A stretch of DNA of 64,000 nucleotides from Cyanobacteria bacterium FACHB-63 (GTDB taxonomy: Bacteria > Cyanobacteriota > Cyanobacteriia > Leptolyngbyales > Leptolyngbyaceae): positions 1 through 64,000 of the forward strand of contig JACJNX010000042.1 of assembly GCA_014695255.1 (NCBI GenBank). Direction: 5' to 3'. The translations under genes were made by a program, and so were the position numbers. Below, one piece after another: positions 1-7,849 of the stretch; position 1 is the first letter of the stretch; each line of letters begins with the position of its first letter. A model generated the notes under the pieces. The model saw only the letters and a program-made list of their open reading frames with translations. It was not told where the DNA came from and ran no database searches.

Positions 1-77
1 GTCATCAAGGTTAGGTATGGAGCAACAAATGCCCATTCTTCATTGCTCACATCACTCGGATAAGGCTTTCTACTCAT
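1..77 (-). CDS. IS5-family transposase, N-terminal fragment at window edge
   Basis: The first 25 codons, read on the minus strand from an ATG at 77, begin MSRKPYPSDV and continue NEEWAFVAPYL. This resembles the N-terminus of cyanobacterial IS5/IS4-type DDE transposases, which begin with a small DUF4096-like domain. The gene runs off the left edge, so neither the catalytic DDE residues nor the far inverted repeat can be seen. Its first codons overlap the last codons of the DUF3891 gene on the same strand, so the IS end must lie within or immediately beside the 3' end of that gene. The family call rests on recalled sequence similarity only. Confidence 0.7.
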   Translation of the reverse strand, partial: MSRKPYPSDVSNEEWAFVAPYLTLM

Positions 78-819
78 GCCTCCAGTCTAACAATAGTGCA
101 TAACACCCTCTAGCTTTCTGCTTCAGGATGCGTCCTTCAAACACAACGCTTACTTTATTGGTTTGAAAGCACCAAGGTTCAACCGACAACCGAGTCGGAT
201 CATCGTCCATCGGCATCAGTGTCACCATCGTTTCTCCAGCGGCGATCGGGACCGATTCAAACGATCGAGGTTGAGCGATGCCCATACAGATTGCCAGCGA
301 TAAGGCATCGAACGTCGCAACCAGTCGCTGATTGTGAGCAATGCGATCGGGAGTCACATCCGGTTGATAAGCTGGGTCTTGTTCAAGTAGCGCGATCAAC
401 TGCTGTTGGAATTGCTTTTCCGCGTGCAAAAACGCTTCGACCACGCGCGTCGATTGAGCTGACTGTTTCCAATGCGTAAACCGTTCATACAATCCAGTGC
501 CATGCAAGGAAACGAGCAATGCCACATACCGTCCCATTGGCATCGCCAGATGTTTTGCTCCTGCCCAGAGTTGGGTGTGAATTTCGGGTGCCACTTCCAT
601 AAAGCTGTGCGGGTAGCCTGTGTTCGGATTGAGTGTCGGAGCCGCTTCCCAAGGTATCCAGCCAATGTCATGTTGTTCTGCACCCAGGCAAACGGCTTCG
701 TAGGGGGTGACTGTGCCAAACGTTTCATTGCCCCACACGCGCGCCAGTTGTCCGGCAGCCCAAGCATGAGTGGGTTGTGTAATACAGATGCGGGTGTTAT
801 TGATCGTGCGATACAGCAT
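70..819 (-). CDS. DUF3891 family protein
   Basis: A 249-residue soluble protein of the DUF3891 family, whose function is unknown. The N-terminus (MLYRTINNTR, then TQPTHAWAAGQLARVWG) is the characteristic opening of the family, followed by an EQHDIGW stretch with conserved His and Asp. I chose the ATG at 819 because GGGAGT lies 6 bases upstream; an in-frame start at 852 would add 11 unconserved residues. The last codons overlap the beginning of the transposase reading frame, so the natural C-terminus may have been replaced by IS sequence. No partner gene is evident. Confidence 0.8.
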   Translation of the reverse strand: MLYRTINNTRICITQPTHAWAAGQLARVWGNETFGTVTPYEAVCLGAEQHDIGWIPWEAAPTLNPNTGYPHSFMEVAPEIHTQLWAGAKHLAMPMGRYVALLVSLHGTGLYERFTHWKQSAQSTRVVEAFLHAEKQFQQQLIALLEQDPAYQPDVTPDRIAHNQRLVATFDALSLAICMGIAQPRSFESVPIAAGETMVTLMPMDDDPTRLSVEPWCFQTNKVSVVFEGRILKQKARGCYALLLDWRHE

Positions 820-925
820 GGCTACTCCCATTGAACCCGGTAGATAGTCCAACCCTAAATCTCAGCGCGACTACATGCCGTCTCGCTAGAGGCTAGGATT
901 GAGAGGAAACTATGTAAATGGAGCA

Positions 926-1012
926 ATGGTAAAGCAGGACAAGCCGCTGACGGGCAAGGCATTAATCAAAGAAGTGTCTCGGCGCATTCGGGTCGCACGG
1001 AGCTGCCCATAA
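926..1012 (+). other. Short ORF, possible remnant of an AbrB-like gene
   Basis: A 28-codon frame begins MVKQDKPLTGKALIKEV and stops at 1010-1012. The segment PLTGKALIKEV resembles the N-terminal extension of cyanobacterial AbrB-like (cyAbrB) regulators, but the conserved core that should follow is absent. I read it as a possible 5' remnant of a decayed gene. The likeness is short and could be chance. Confidence 0.25.
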
Positions 1013-1051
1013 CAACGCTGCCTGCCGAGGAGAGCGAGAAAAAGCCTTAGC

Positions 1052-1089
1052 GTTGCACCACATGCTGACAGTTGTACCACATGCTGACA
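1052..1089. repeat. Tandem 19-bp repeat, two copies
   Basis: GTTGCACCACATGCTGACA at 1052-1070 is followed directly by a copy differing at one base (C to T at the fifth position) at 1071-1089. It lies in a non-coding stretch. The rest of 853-1580 shows no intact gene. Confidence 0.8.
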
Positions 1090-1404
1090 AAGGAACAGAA
1101 AGATCAGATTCCGCAGCTCCTGCGGGTATGACTGCGCTACCGTAGCGAAAAATATTTTGGAGCGCACCGCACGCTGCCGAAGTCGAAGCGGGAATCAAAG
1201 TAATCTTGTGAGCGTTTTGCAGCAACTCTGAGACAGCGTGTTATCAAGCGAAGAAGTTATTCAGCATTTATTCAGCACAAAAATGCATAGTGATTTTAAT
1301 CAGCAATGCTTCAGCCAAGAATAGGAAATTCATGTATGATACTTTTATCTACCTCAACGAGCCTGGAACTGGTTTCATCTATTGAAAGTCAGGGCTTACA
1401 GAAC

Positions 1405-1521
1405 ACTAAACTTTCTGATTCATGACCTCTTGCAACCAACGCGAAAGGTCTGAATCATCCAGAGAATAATTTGTAATTTTCTGCGTCTGGAAACGATCAG
1501 GCTCATTGTGCTGAATTAATG
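1405..1521 (-). pseudogene. Possible C-terminal gene remnant
   Basis: On the minus strand an open frame of 38 codons ends in TAG at 1405-1407. It encodes a protein-like sequence including ALIQHNEPDRF and SLDDSDLSRWLQEVMNQ. It has no plausible start: an in-frame TAA lies just upstream, and a related-looking segment (LKLDILELTKTSK) continues in another frame, as if one base had been lost. This suggests the tail of a frameshifted gene. I do not recognise the family. Confidence 0.3.
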
Positions 1522-1580
1522 CTTAGAAGTTTTGGTCAATTCCAAAATGTCTAATTTCAATTGGATAGGAGCCTGAAACA

Positions 1581-1841
1581 ATGGTTGTATTTGTCAATAA
1601 GCAACAAGTTTCTCAATCTCTTGCCCTTAGCGGAGAAACTCTCAAAAAATATCGACTTGACGGCGATTGGATTGAGGGCATCCATTGGGTTCGGATTAAT
1701 AGTCGGTGTGTACGGTACAATCTTGATCTGATTCAGGACTGGCTGCATAACCGACATAATCCGATCGCTCATCAACGTGCGATTGAGCACTACCAAGCAA
1801 GTCTTTTAAGTTATCAGAAGAAATCTGGAAAGAGATCATAG
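1581..1841 (+). CDS. Excisionase-like helix-turn-helix protein
   Basis: An 86-residue basic protein. Residues 5-55 look like an excisionase/AlpA-type winged helix: KQQVSQSLALSGETLKKYR, then EGIHWVRINSRCVRYN, then LDLIQDWLHNR. Such proteins bind DNA at attachment sites and bias a tyrosine recombinase toward excision, or act as repressors of the element. AGGAG lies 9 bases before the ATG. The gene is convergent with the integrase gene at 2052-3203, which supports a role in the same element. Function is inferred from the fold-like pattern and the neighbourhood. Confidence 0.65.
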   Translation: MVVFVNKQQVSQSLALSGETLKKYRLDGDWIEGIHWVRINSRCVRYNLDLIQDWLHNRHNPIAHQRAIEHYQASLLSYQKKSGKRS

Positions 1842-1903
1842 ACTAACTGTTGTTCAAAACATTTAAAGCTAGAGCTTTAAAACGTAGCCGACAGTTACGG
1901 CAA

Positions 1904-1944
1904 CCAGCAGATACAAATGCAAAAAGTTTGTGTCTGCTGGTTTT
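1904..1944 (+). terminator. Rho-independent terminator after the excisionase-like gene
   Basis: CCAGCAGATACAAA at 1904-1917 pairs with TTTGTGTCTGCTGG at 1927-1940 (one G-T wobble), followed by TTTT. It lies 62 bases downstream of the excisionase-like stop codon. Confidence 0.65.
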
Positions 1945-1977
1945 GCAGTGTAAGGCACGTGGATATAGTGGATTGCG

Positions 1978-2037
1978 AAGCTTGAGTAGATTTAGCCAGC
2001 TTGTCCGTTGGGAAACTTGCTAAATCTACTCAAGCTT
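1978..2037. repeat. 19-bp perfect inverted repeat beyond the integrase 3' end
   Basis: AAGCTTGAGTAGATTTAGC at 1978-1996 is exactly inverted at 2019-2037, with a 22-base loop that can partly pair further. It begins 15 bases beyond the integrase stop codon. It has no T-run on the integrase transcript side, so it may be a folded recombination site, an mRNA-stabilising hairpin or a small palindromic repeat rather than a plain terminator. Confidence 0.85.
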
Positions 2038-2051
2038 ACAGATTGTTGTGG

Positions 2052-3203
2052 CTACAGAATCGGGACTTGAACCTGATCCACAGGTCGAGCATAAATGCGA
2101 TCGATCATCTCCGGCGAGTTGCCAACCCATTTCGCAATTTGAATACTCGCTACGTTTTCCTCCCGACACAAACTACAGAAGGTATGTCGAGTTTGATAGG
2201 GATTACGGTAGGTAATTTCTGGAAGTGAAGCAAGCACAGTCTTCCAAGCGCGATTCGAGAAGTTATGCCAATCGATAATTTTATCTTTGCGACTTGGAAA
2301 GACAAGCGCGTCAGGAGCAGCTTTGGCAGGTTTGATTGACTGCAAAAGTTCAGCCAATTGAGCATTAATTGGAAATTTGCGTTTTTCCTGCGTTTTTAGC
2401 CCCTTCTTGAGTACGTTGCCGCGCCTGCCAGCATAAACAACGGCTTGCTCGAATTGAATGAAGGATTGATTAATGTGCTTCCATTGCAGCGCTAATGCTT
2501 CAGAGGGTCGGCACCCAGTTTGAAATAGGAATCTGACAAGGGGCGTGTAGTATTTGTAGTAGCGATTCGATTGGAATGTAGCAATAATGCGATCTCGCTC
2601 TTCCCTCGTAAATGGCTCGATATCTTCATCGTCCTTTTCATTCAGCTTAACTTCTGATGCCATTCCATCAAATGGGTTCGTGTCAATTAAGCCAGATCTT
2701 TTTGCCCAGCGACAACAAGATGAGAATTGTGTTAGTAGACGCTTCGTTGAATCAGCCGGAACGTGCATGGTAAGCCAATCAAAAACAGCCTGTGAGTCTG
2801 TGAATAACTGATGCGGGCAGCGAGAGATATGATTCGCGACCCAATCGTACATACGAAGCGTCGATGGTGATTTTCCCACTTGCCGAATCTCAACATACCG
2901 CGTCCACAACTCAGCCAAGGTTGGAGTTGAATCAGGAATTGGAGTCACGGGATCAACCGTCGTCAGTGCAGATTGCAGCTTGTACCGTTCGTAGGATGGG
3001 TCAAACTCGCCGTATTCGATGTCCCGTTGAATTTGAAACGCTTTTTCTTGAACGAGTTTGCGGTTTAAGGGTGTATCAGCAAAGCCTGTTGAAATGTAAT
3101 GCCGCTTCCCGCCGTGGCGAAAGACTAATTGTAGGCGGTTGTTCGAGATCTTAATTTGAACGGAACCAACTTTTGAACGGTTGCGGTTATTTCTGGAATA
3201 CAT
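2052..3203 (-). CDS. Tyrosine recombinase / phage-type integrase
   Basis: A 383-residue site-specific recombinase. The N-terminal part is an AP2-like DNA-binding arm (KRHYISTGF, then LNRKLVQEKA), followed by a SAM-like core-binding domain near 85-170 and a catalytic domain from about 190. Catalytic residues seen are Arg in TGCRPSEAL, Arg in QTRHTF (the usual HxxR His is Tyr, as in many cyanobacterial members), Trp in AKWVGNS and the nucleophile Tyr in DRIYARP. The start at 3203 is preceded by GGAGGTG, which excludes the longer frame starting at 3239. It lies just downstream of tRNA-Thr in the orientation of an element integrated at the tRNA 3' end. The protein appears complete. Confidence 0.9.
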   Translation of the reverse strand: MYSRNNRNRSKVGSVQIKISNNRLQLVFRHGGKRHYISTGFADTPLNRKLVQEKAFQIQRDIEYGEFDPSYERYKLQSALTTVDPVTPIPDSTPTLAELWTRYVEIRQVGKSPSTLRMYDWVANHISRCPHQLFTDSQAVFDWLTMHVPADSTKRLLTQFSSCCRWAKRSGLIDTNPFDGMASEVKLNEKDDEDIEPFTREERDRIIATFQSNRYYKYYTPLVRFLFQTGCRPSEALALQWKHINQSFIQFEQAVVYAGRRGNVLKKGLKTQEKRKFPINAQLAELLQSIKPAKAAPDALVFPSRKDKIIDWHNFSNRAWKTVLASLPEITYRNPYQTRHTFCSLCREENVASIQIAKWVGNSPEMIDRIYARPVDQVQVPIL

Positions 3204-3349
3204 CGTGGGACACCTCCGTGTGGCGATCAGGCGTTCCACTGATAGTACTGCTTATTCTGGAAAAATTTACCCCCAACTTTACCCCCAATTGCGATTCAAA
3301 GCCTTCTAATTTGACCCAAAAATGACCAACGTGAAATTGAGGGCTTTTG

Positions 3350-3390
3350 AAAAACTGACTCCCAGCAAGGGCTATAAGCCTTACTGGGAG
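3350..3390 (-). terminator. Terminator downstream of tRNA-Thr
   Basis: A 12-bp stem with one mismatch (CTCCCAGCAAGG at 3359-3370 with CCTTACTGGGAG at 3379-3390) is followed on the minus strand by TCAGTTTTT. It ends tRNA-Thr transcription before the integrase gene. Confidence 0.7.
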
Positions 3391-3414
3391 CGTGAAATGG
3401 TTAACTTTACTGAA

Positions 3415-3487
3415 AGCTGGTGACAAGACTCGAACTTGCGACCGGCTGATTACAAATCAGCTGCTCTACCAACTGAGCTACACCAGC
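3415..3487 (-). tRNA. trnT: tRNA-Thr (anticodon UGU)
   Basis: A complete cloverleaf reads on the minus strand. The acceptor stem GCTGGTG pairs with CACCAGC, the D arm contains AGCTCAGTTGGTAGAGC, the anticodon stem CTGAT/ATCAG encloses loop TTTGTAA with TGT, and the T arm contains GTTCGAGTC. The 3' CCA is not encoded. The integrase gene lies just beyond its 3' end, the usual arrangement when a tRNA serves as attachment site. Confidence 0.95.
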
Positions 3488-3676
3488 AGAGTCCTGAGGT
3501 ATTGTATCAGACAATTTCGCGATCGCGCTACTTTCTTCTCTTGCTGTATTTCCACAAAACCTCTCTTTCAGTGGAGCAACCTCTGCTCAAGAACGCCTCT
3601 CTTGATAGAGAACAATTATTGTTAAAATTCCTAAACTTTTAGTTAAATCGCAGCATTTATGGGTTAGAGCAACAAT

Positions 3677-4417
3677 ATGGTCGCTAATGCTATTCAGGTT
3701 AAGTCTCTCAGCCAACTTACCACCGAAGAACTTAAGGCTGAACTTTTAACGCTGGTTCGAGATCGCGATAGTGAGCCGCTGAATCAAAAAGTGGCATATG
3801 CCAAAAACGAGTTGGCCCCCTACTTCGAGGAACTCCAGCAGCGTAACCCGTATCCAGTCGTTGAATCGCAAGTCCAGATCGTTCTCGGCGTGTGGACACC
3901 TGTTTGGTCTACCATCCCATTTCATGATGTGTTACCCGGGCGACTACATGATTGCTCGTATCAAATTTTCCTAGAAAACGGTTATTACGCGAACATTGCA
4001 AGGTATGCGCCTGGAGCGAAATCGAAGCTGATTGAAAAACTCTCTCCGATTCTTGCGGCTTACGATTTTATGGTGATGCAGAAGTTTGAGATTCGCGAAG
4101 GGGAATGGTTCATTCAAAACGTAGTGATCGACCAGACACTGAGATGGAGAGCAATTCCTTTGACGATTGAAAAGGCAGAAGCATGGTTCCACAAAGTGCT
4201 GGAGTCCCGCTGGGATGAATTTACTCAGAAAACAGCTTTACCTCAGCAACTCAAGCTTAACAATGTAGATAAAACAACATTGAAGAAGCTAGAAAAGACT
4301 TACCAGGCGACACCCAAATTTGAGCATGTTTATGTCGATGAAACTCTGCGGATTGTGAAAACACAGCGCGAAGCAAAGCAGCGTCCGTCTTATACAATCG
4401 CCGTTCGTCGCAAGTAA
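3677..4417 (+). CDS. Conserved hypothetical protein, possibly PAP/fibrillin-like
   Basis: A 246-residue soluble protein without signal peptide or membrane segment. The N-terminal third is helical (LTTEELKAELLTLVRDRD). The middle contains VLGVWTPVWSTIPF, which resembles the LxGxWxLxWT opening of the PAP/fibrillin domain of plastoglobule and thylakoid lipid-associated proteins, and is followed by strand-rich sequence. The C-terminus is lysine-rich. It is convergent with the downstream membrane protein, whose stop codon lies two bases away. The fibrillin assignment is tentative; the coding call is secure from length and codon pattern. Confidence 0.75.
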   Translation: MVANAIQVKSLSQLTTEELKAELLTLVRDRDSEPLNQKVAYAKNELAPYFEELQQRNPYPVVESQVQIVLGVWTPVWSTIPFHDVLPGRLHDCSYQIFLENGYYANIARYAPGAKSKLIEKLSPILAAYDFMVMQKFEIREGEWFIQNVVIDQTLRWRAIPLTIEKAEAWFHKVLESRWDEFTQKTALPQQLKLNNVDKTTLKKLEKTYQATPKFEHVYVDETLRIVKTQREAKQRPSYTIAVRRK

Positions 4418-4418
4418 G

Positions 4419-5885
4419 CTAGTTCAATTCAGCCGCCGCATCTGAGCCTGTCAACCGTTCACTCGATTGGGGCGACTCAGGCGGCGGTGTGATCTTTGAC
4501 CGCAGCACGATCGCACCAATGATCAGCGCTAAGAGCGGAATTCCAATTGAGAATAGGCTTTTTAAGCTACTATTCAGTCCAAAGAAATACTGAGCACTGC
4601 TAGAAAATGCAAATGCTAATGTGGTTAGACCAAAAAGCCGCGCTTGTGGAACTAATGCGGCGAAGGTAATCAAAATTGAGCAATACCATGGCATTAACCA
4701 GGAGGTTGCGAACAGCATTAGCACCAATGTTGTCCAGCCCATATCTTCTAGCAGCATTTGGGGGGTCTGATTCCAGCGTTTGTCACTGCGCCAAAGCTGC
4801 CAACAGTAAAAGCCAAAAAAACCAAGCAGCGTTGCGCTTGACAGCTTCAAGAGAATGGCTTGCTGCTGTAGTAGTGTGAGTTGCTCTGGCTTGAAAATCC
4901 GAACCAGATCAAGGGCGAATTTGGCGATCGCCATAAGCGAGGATTGATACTGCCCTGCGACTCCTGGATTAAGAATGCTCTGCCAAGCTGCAAGATTCGG
5001 CATTACCGTAGATGAAAGCCCAGTGACGATTGCACCTGAACCAATGATCATTGCAATTAACCATTTCCAATGTCCTTGGCGCAGCATCGTTACGGCGACC
5101 CAAGGTGCCCAAATAATGGGGAGCGTTTTTCCGAGAAAGCCACCCCACAAAGCTGCAAAAGTAATCCAGAAACGTTGTGTGGCAAAGGATAGCGCAAAGA
5201 ATATCAAACTGGTTGAGACTAGGATATCCACATGGGCTGAGCTAACTTGTTCCATTAGCAACAGTGGATGTAGCAAGTAAGCGATCGTAATCCTGCTGCG
5301 CTCTGGAACCGGAAGCCATCGCCAAATTAGATAACTATTTAATAGATGTAATAGTAAGCAGATTAGCTTAAACACATAGAGCGCTACGATCGGGCTAATC
5401 GTGATAAAAATTGCAGAAAAGGTAAAGAGCGCTTGAGAGAGCATCCCATAGGTTGAAGTCTGCCCCCAGTCCACGTAGGGCGATAGCTGTGTAACGTAAG
5501 AAGCAGCACGAATTAGATAAGGATTAGCTCCGCTGAGATTCATGAGTCCCGCGTGGAGATAAAGGTAGGTATCATTTCCAAGAGGGTAGGCAACAAACGC
5601 CGAAATCCAGAAAAAGGAAGTTCTCAGTAGGATCGTGCGAAAACTCCAGGTCGAATGCACCCATGAGGAACTGAGCAGGTTAGCTAACCAGATGAGGTAG
5701 ACGATCGACAACAGCAGATAACTTCCGCCGATCGCCCATTGCGTTCTCAGATCTGGGAAAGTGGCAAACTTTCGCCCCCCTGCAAGAACGTAGTAAAATT
5801 TATCGACTCCTAAATAAAGTAGAACAACGCTCAAAAACGTTGTTAGCATCAGAGCGATCGTGATTAATGCGCGATTTCTGTTCAC
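4419..5885 (-). CDS. Polytopic membrane protein, GT-C glycosyltransferase-like
   Basis: A 488-residue membrane protein with about a dozen hydrophobic segments spread over its length. A luminal-type loop, YPLGNDTYLYLHAG then GANPY, resembles the acidic first loop of polyprenol-phosphate-dependent GT-C enzymes (GT87 and mannosyltransferase-like groups), where Asp is catalytic. Such enzymes transfer a sugar from a lipid-linked donor on the outer face of the inner membrane. The C-terminal 30 residues are polar and rich in Pro and Ser. No operon partner is seen. The substrate cannot be predicted. Confidence 0.75.
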   Translation of the reverse strand: MNRNRALITIALMLTTFLSVVLLYLGVDKFYYVLAGGRKFATFPDLRTQWAIGGSYLLLSIVYLIWLANLLSSSWVHSTWSFRTILLRTSFFWISAFVAYPLGNDTYLYLHAGLMNLSGANPYLIRAASYVTQLSPYVDWGQTSTYGMLSQALFTFSAIFITISPIVALYVFKLICLLLHLLNSYLIWRWLPVPERSRITIAYLLHPLLLMEQVSSAHVDILVSTSLIFFALSFATQRFWITFAALWGGFLGKTLPIIWAPWVAVTMLRQGHWKWLIAMIIGSGAIVTGLSSTVMPNLAAWQSILNPGVAGQYQSSLMAIAKFALDLVRIFKPEQLTLLQQQAILLKLSSATLLGFFGFYCWQLWRSDKRWNQTPQMLLEDMGWTTLVLMLFATSWLMPWYCSILITFAALVPQARLFGLTTLAFAFSSSAQYFFGLNSSLKSLFSIGIPLLALIIGAIVLRSKITPPPESPQSSERLTGSDAAAELN

Positions 5886-5997
5886 TTAACTTTAGAATAA
5901 ATAAATTCTTCTCAATATAACATTGGGTCTTTCTGATCAAATCGAGTTGTTGAAAGAATAATTTGGCAGGATCAGTAAGCGTGGAGCAGAAATCAGT

Positions 5998-7047
5998 ATG
6001 GCTCAAAACCGCTTCATTCAGAATTTAGGGCTTGCGGGCGCTGCGATCGTTGCGCTCTTGATTGCAATTTTTCTTGTACTTGAGCCTGCTACCTCTTCTC
6101 GCACGGCTCAGAAAGTATGTATCCCGATTTATGCGGCAGATATTCTATGTTTTGGAAAATCGGAGCAATTGTCCCCTGATAAGCCAACAGCGCTTGCCAC
6201 CAGTTCGAGCGGCACTCTGCTTGCAGCAGGACAGGAGAATGGAATTGCACTCTGGGATCTCAAGACCCGCAAACTCTTTACCATTTTGCGCGACCACACG
6301 CAATTAATCACCGCGATCGCCATTAGCGCAGATGAAAAGATTCTTGCCAGCAGTAGCTTAGACGGCACGATCAAACTCTGGGATTTACCCAACCGTCGGC
6401 TTGTTTCAACGCTGAGATCGGGCAGAGCGTCTAATCTAGCATTCAGTCCAGATAGCCGAGTGCTGGCTAGTTCCAGCCGCGCTAGGCGTTGGGCAGATGG
6501 CGAGTTTAGTCCAGTTGGGGTTCAGGTCTGGGACATTGCAACTCGCCGCCGAATGTATAGCCTCGGAGAACAGCCGGTTCGAGCGATCGAGTTTAGTCCA
6601 GATGGAACCTTATTAGCGACGGGAGACAGCACGAAAACCGAAATTTGGAAAGTTCAGGATGGCGATCGTCTCAGAACGCTCGATTCTGGTGAGGTAACTG
6701 GATTGCTCTTTTGCCAGGATGGACAAACTTTGATCACAGGAAGTAGCCGGATTAAAAGCTGGGATCTCAGAAATGGAGCGCTGTTGAAAGCGTTCATTGC
6801 AGGTGCTTCTGATCTGGCTTTGAGTCCAGATGGACAGACGTTAGCCACTGCCGCAGGAGGCGCAGTTCACCTATGGCACTTACTGAATGAACAATCCTTG
6901 GGATCACTGCCAGCCACACCTTTTAGTAATTTGTTTGTGAAATTTGCGCTGCAAGGACAAGCCATTATTGCAGGTGGGAGCGATGGAATCCGGATCTGGA
7001 GTGATCCTAATCCGACGCTGCAATCAGGCTCAAGCTCAGGACGATAG
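5998..7047 (+). CDS. Membrane-anchored WD40 repeat protein
   Basis: A 349-residue protein with one N-terminal hydrophobic segment (residues about 12-30) followed by a beta-propeller of about six or seven WD40 repeats. Repeat signatures visible are IALWDLKTRKL, IKLWDLPNRRL, VQVWDIATRRR, TEIWKVQDGDR and VHLWHLLNEQS, each preceded by an FSPDG/LSPDG turn. WD40 propellers act as protein-interaction platforms. The anchor suggests that the propeller sits on the periplasmic face or at the membrane. GGAG lies about 12 bases before the ATG. No enzymatic domain is present. Confidence 0.88.
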   Translation: MAQNRFIQNLGLAGAAIVALLIAIFLVLEPATSSRTAQKVCIPIYAADILCFGKSEQLSPDKPTALATSSSGTLLAAGQENGIALWDLKTRKLFTILRDHTQLITAIAISADEKILASSSLDGTIKLWDLPNRRLVSTLRSGRASNLAFSPDSRVLASSSRARRWADGEFSPVGVQVWDIATRRRMYSLGEQPVRAIEFSPDGTLLATGDSTKTEIWKVQDGDRLRTLDSGEVTGLLFCQDGQTLITGSSRIKSWDLRNGALLKAFIAGASDLALSPDGQTLATAAGGAVHLWHLLNEQSLGSLPATPFSNLFVKFALQGQAIIAGGSDGIRIWSDPNPTLQSGSSSGR

Positions 7048-7146
7048 AGCTAGATTTATCTGGATCTGTCAAAACTCAGAGATGTTGAAAATATTTGATG
7101 AACGTATTAGCTTAACGATAGCTTTTACTCAAAGGATAGGGTTTCA

Positions 7147-7767
7147 ATGTTCGATCGATTCGGATCTCAGTTTCGTAAAGTTGCTTCGATAATGGCGATC
7201 GCTGCCGCTTGCAGTATTGTGTCGCATTCAGGCGCGATCGCTCAGTCACCCACCCCCGCCGCAAGCCCCACACCCGCCGCAAGCCCTACGCCAGCGGCAT
7301 CCCCGACCCCGGTGAATACTCGCAATTTGACGGTAACTCAGCTACTTCAACAGGCATCTAGTGCAGGTCAATTCACGACCCTTGCTGCCGCAATCAAAGC
7401 AGCAGGCGTTGGAAATGCCATTGGAAAAGGTCAGAAGGTGACGATTTTTGCGCCGACTGATGCTGCATTTGCTGCTCTGCCTGCGGGAACGGTTGATAAA
7501 TTAGTCAAACCCGCAAATCGGGCTTTACTGGCGCGGATTTTGGCATATCACGTTGTACCGGGTGAAGTCACCTCGAAACAACTCAAGAATGGCAACCTCA
7601 AAACTTTGGGAGGCGGTGTTTCGATCGATATCACACCCTCGCGTGTGATTGTGAATGATGCCCGTGTCGTACAAGCGGATCTCCTAGCGTCGAATGGCGT
7701 AATCCATGCCGTGAATCGAATTATCATCCCGCGTGAGATTCGTAACCAGTTAGGTTCGCTGAAGTAA
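7147..7767 (+). CDS. Secreted fasciclin (FAS1) domain protein
   Basis: A 206-residue exported protein. Residues 1-32 form a signal peptide ending near SGAIAQ. Residues 33-55 are a short linker of ASPTP-type repeats, and a single FAS1 domain covers about 60-200. FAS1 motifs seen are TIFAPTDAAFAALP (H1 box), the LARILAYHVVPG segment and the H2-like NGVIHAVNRIIIP. FAS1 domains mediate adhesion at cell surfaces and are common as single-domain secreted proteins in cyanobacteria. It is followed by a strong hairpin and is transcribed toward the convergent SH3 protein gene. Confidence 0.92.
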   Translation: MFDRFGSQFRKVASIMAIAAACSIVSHSGAIAQSPTPAASPTPAASPTPAASPTPVNTRNLTVTQLLQQASSAGQFTTLAAAIKAAGVGNAIGKGQKVTIFAPTDAAFAALPAGTVDKLVKPANRALLARILAYHVVPGEVTSKQLKNGNLKTLGGGVSIDITPSRVIVNDARVVQADLLASNGVIHAVNRIIIPREIRNQLGSLK

Positions 7768-7783
7768 CGCTCAGAAATCTATC

Positions 7784-7827
7784 AAAAAAGAAGCTTGTAG
7801 CTGCATTATTAAGGTGCTACAAGCTTC
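7784..7827 (-). terminator. Bidirectional terminator between fasciclin and SH3 genes
   Basis: GAAGCTTGTAGC at 7790-7801 pairs perfectly with GCTACAAGCTTC at 7816-7827. Six A residues at 7784-7789 give a T-run for minus-strand transcripts. The hairpin can also serve the plus-strand fasciclin gene, though without a T-run there. Confidence 0.8.
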
Positions 7828-7849
7828 TCATTGTCTTGATTGTGTGCCT

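Noticed and set aside
7245-7315. Repeat array in the fasciclin gene as a regulatory repeat
   Set aside because: It is an in-frame ASPTP linker encoded by tandem 15-base units.
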